DNA of 5,618 nt, taken from assembly GCA_964594625.1 (NCBI GenBank), contig CAZQNC010000094.1, positions 1 through 5,618 of the forward strand, given 5' to 3'. The stretch is from CAZESS01 sp964594625 (GTDB taxonomy: Archaea; Thermoplasmatota; E2; UBA202; DSCA01). Numbering within the stretch: position 1 is the stretch's first letter; every line of letters begins with the position of its first letter. Position numbers and translations under genes: made by a program. The notes below the pieces were generated by a model. That model saw nothing but the letters and a program-made list of their open reading frames with translations, was not told where the DNA came from and ran no database searches. Positions 5,294 to 5,618 of this stretch are shown here, in pieces.

Positions 5294-5618
5294 ATGGGGC
5301 TGGCCATCGAAGTCGAGCATTTGACCAAGACCTACGGCGACGTGACCGCGGTGGACGACATCTCTTTTACCGTTGATGAAGGAGATGTCTTCGCCTTTCT
5401 CGGCCCAAACGGTGCCGGGAAGACCACGACCGTGGAGATCATCGAGATGATTCGCAGCGCGGACAGCGGCACCATCCGGGTGCTCGGGAGCGACATCACC
5501 CGCCAGCCGGCTGCCATCAAGGAAAACATCGGTGTCCTGCCGCAGGAGTTCCAGTCGTTCGAACGGCTCACCGTCCGGGAGACCATCACGTATTTTGCCC
5601 GGCTCTACCGCCGGCATG
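5294..5618 (+). CDS. ABC transporter ATP-binding protein, 3' truncated by the window
   Basis: An open frame from ATG 5294 runs without a stop to the window edge (108 full codons, beginning MGLAIEVEHLTKTYG). It shows the A-loop Tyr (Y14), Walker A GPNGAGKTT (37-45) and a canonical Q-loop Gln in GVLPQE (Q84), followed by FERLTVRETITYFARLY (89-105). This fits the DrrA/CcmA-like ATPases of ABC-2 exporters used for drugs, lipids or polysaccharides. Signature, Walker B and H-switch lie beyond the edge. Unlike the first ATPase in the window it keeps Q in the Q-loop and VLGSDI after the Walker A helix, so it belongs to a different subgroup and is not a recent duplicate. A permease gene is expected directly downstream. 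The start is fixed by TATA spacing. The substrate is unknown. Confidence 0.92.
   Translation, partial: MGLAIEVEHLTKTYGDVTAVDDISFTVDEGDVFAFLGPNGAGKTTTVEIIEMIRSADSGTIRVLGSDITRQPAAIKENIGVLPQEFQSFERLTVRETITYFARLYRRH

Noticed and set aside
4748..5617. 289-codon open frame on the minus strand across lplA and the second ABC gene
   Set aside because: It runs through lplA in another frame and antisense to the ABC ATPase, crosses two promoters, and shows no family motifs.
1..5618. CRISPR array, tRNA, rRNA or riboswitch
   Set aside because: No regularly spaced repeats, tRNA-like arms or recognised aptamer cores were seen, and the non-coding gaps are all shorter than about 120 bases.

Overview
The window looks like a high-GC archaeal chromosome segment. 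Five genes start 24-26 nt downstream of the centre of a TATA box, which fits archaeal leaderless transcripts, while downstream operon genes carry Shine-Dalgarno motifs. A short archaeal-type PRPP synthetase (280 aa) and a lipoate ligase split into LplA and LplB, as in Thermoplasma, point to a euryarchaeote, perhaps a Thermoplasmatota lineage. That lineage guess is inference.

Layout: (1) At 1-23 (-) the first codons of a divergent gene are visible, with a TATA box 24.5 nt upstream. (2) At 131-1878 (+) a two-gene ABC-type operon encodes an ATPase and a six-helix NosY-like membrane protein. (3) At 1875-2717 (-) lies prs, convergent with the permease; the two stop codons share one CTAG. (4) At 2842-4167 (-) lies a markedly AT-richer gene for a secreted protein of unknown function with a signal peptide, a conserved His/Asp-rich core and a C-terminal Ig-like domain. 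(5) At 4218-5223 (-) lies the lplA-lplB operon, with a 32-nt overlap. (6) From 5294 (+) the first 108 codons of a second ABC ATPase run off the window edge. It is divergent from lplA, and the two promoters stand back to back.

How the genes relate: LplA and LplB together should activate lipoate and attach it to E2 or GcvH-type proteins. Prs supplies PRPP for nucleotide, histidine and tryptophan synthesis. The first ABC pair forms one transporter; its substrate cannot be read from this window. These modules have no obvious shared pathway.

The strongest unexpected signal is an exact 11-bp direct repeat (TAACGGCTGCC) at 2726-2736 and 4188-4198. It brackets the AT-rich secreted-protein gene and coincides with the composition boundaries. 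Deleting one repeat copy plus the island rebuilds a well-spaced leaderless promoter for prs just behind lplB. This suggests that the secreted-protein gene was inserted into the lplB-prs intergenic region. The alternative is a shared promoter element, because both copies sit just downstream of a TATA box. I see no transposase, CRISPR array, tRNA or rRNA.
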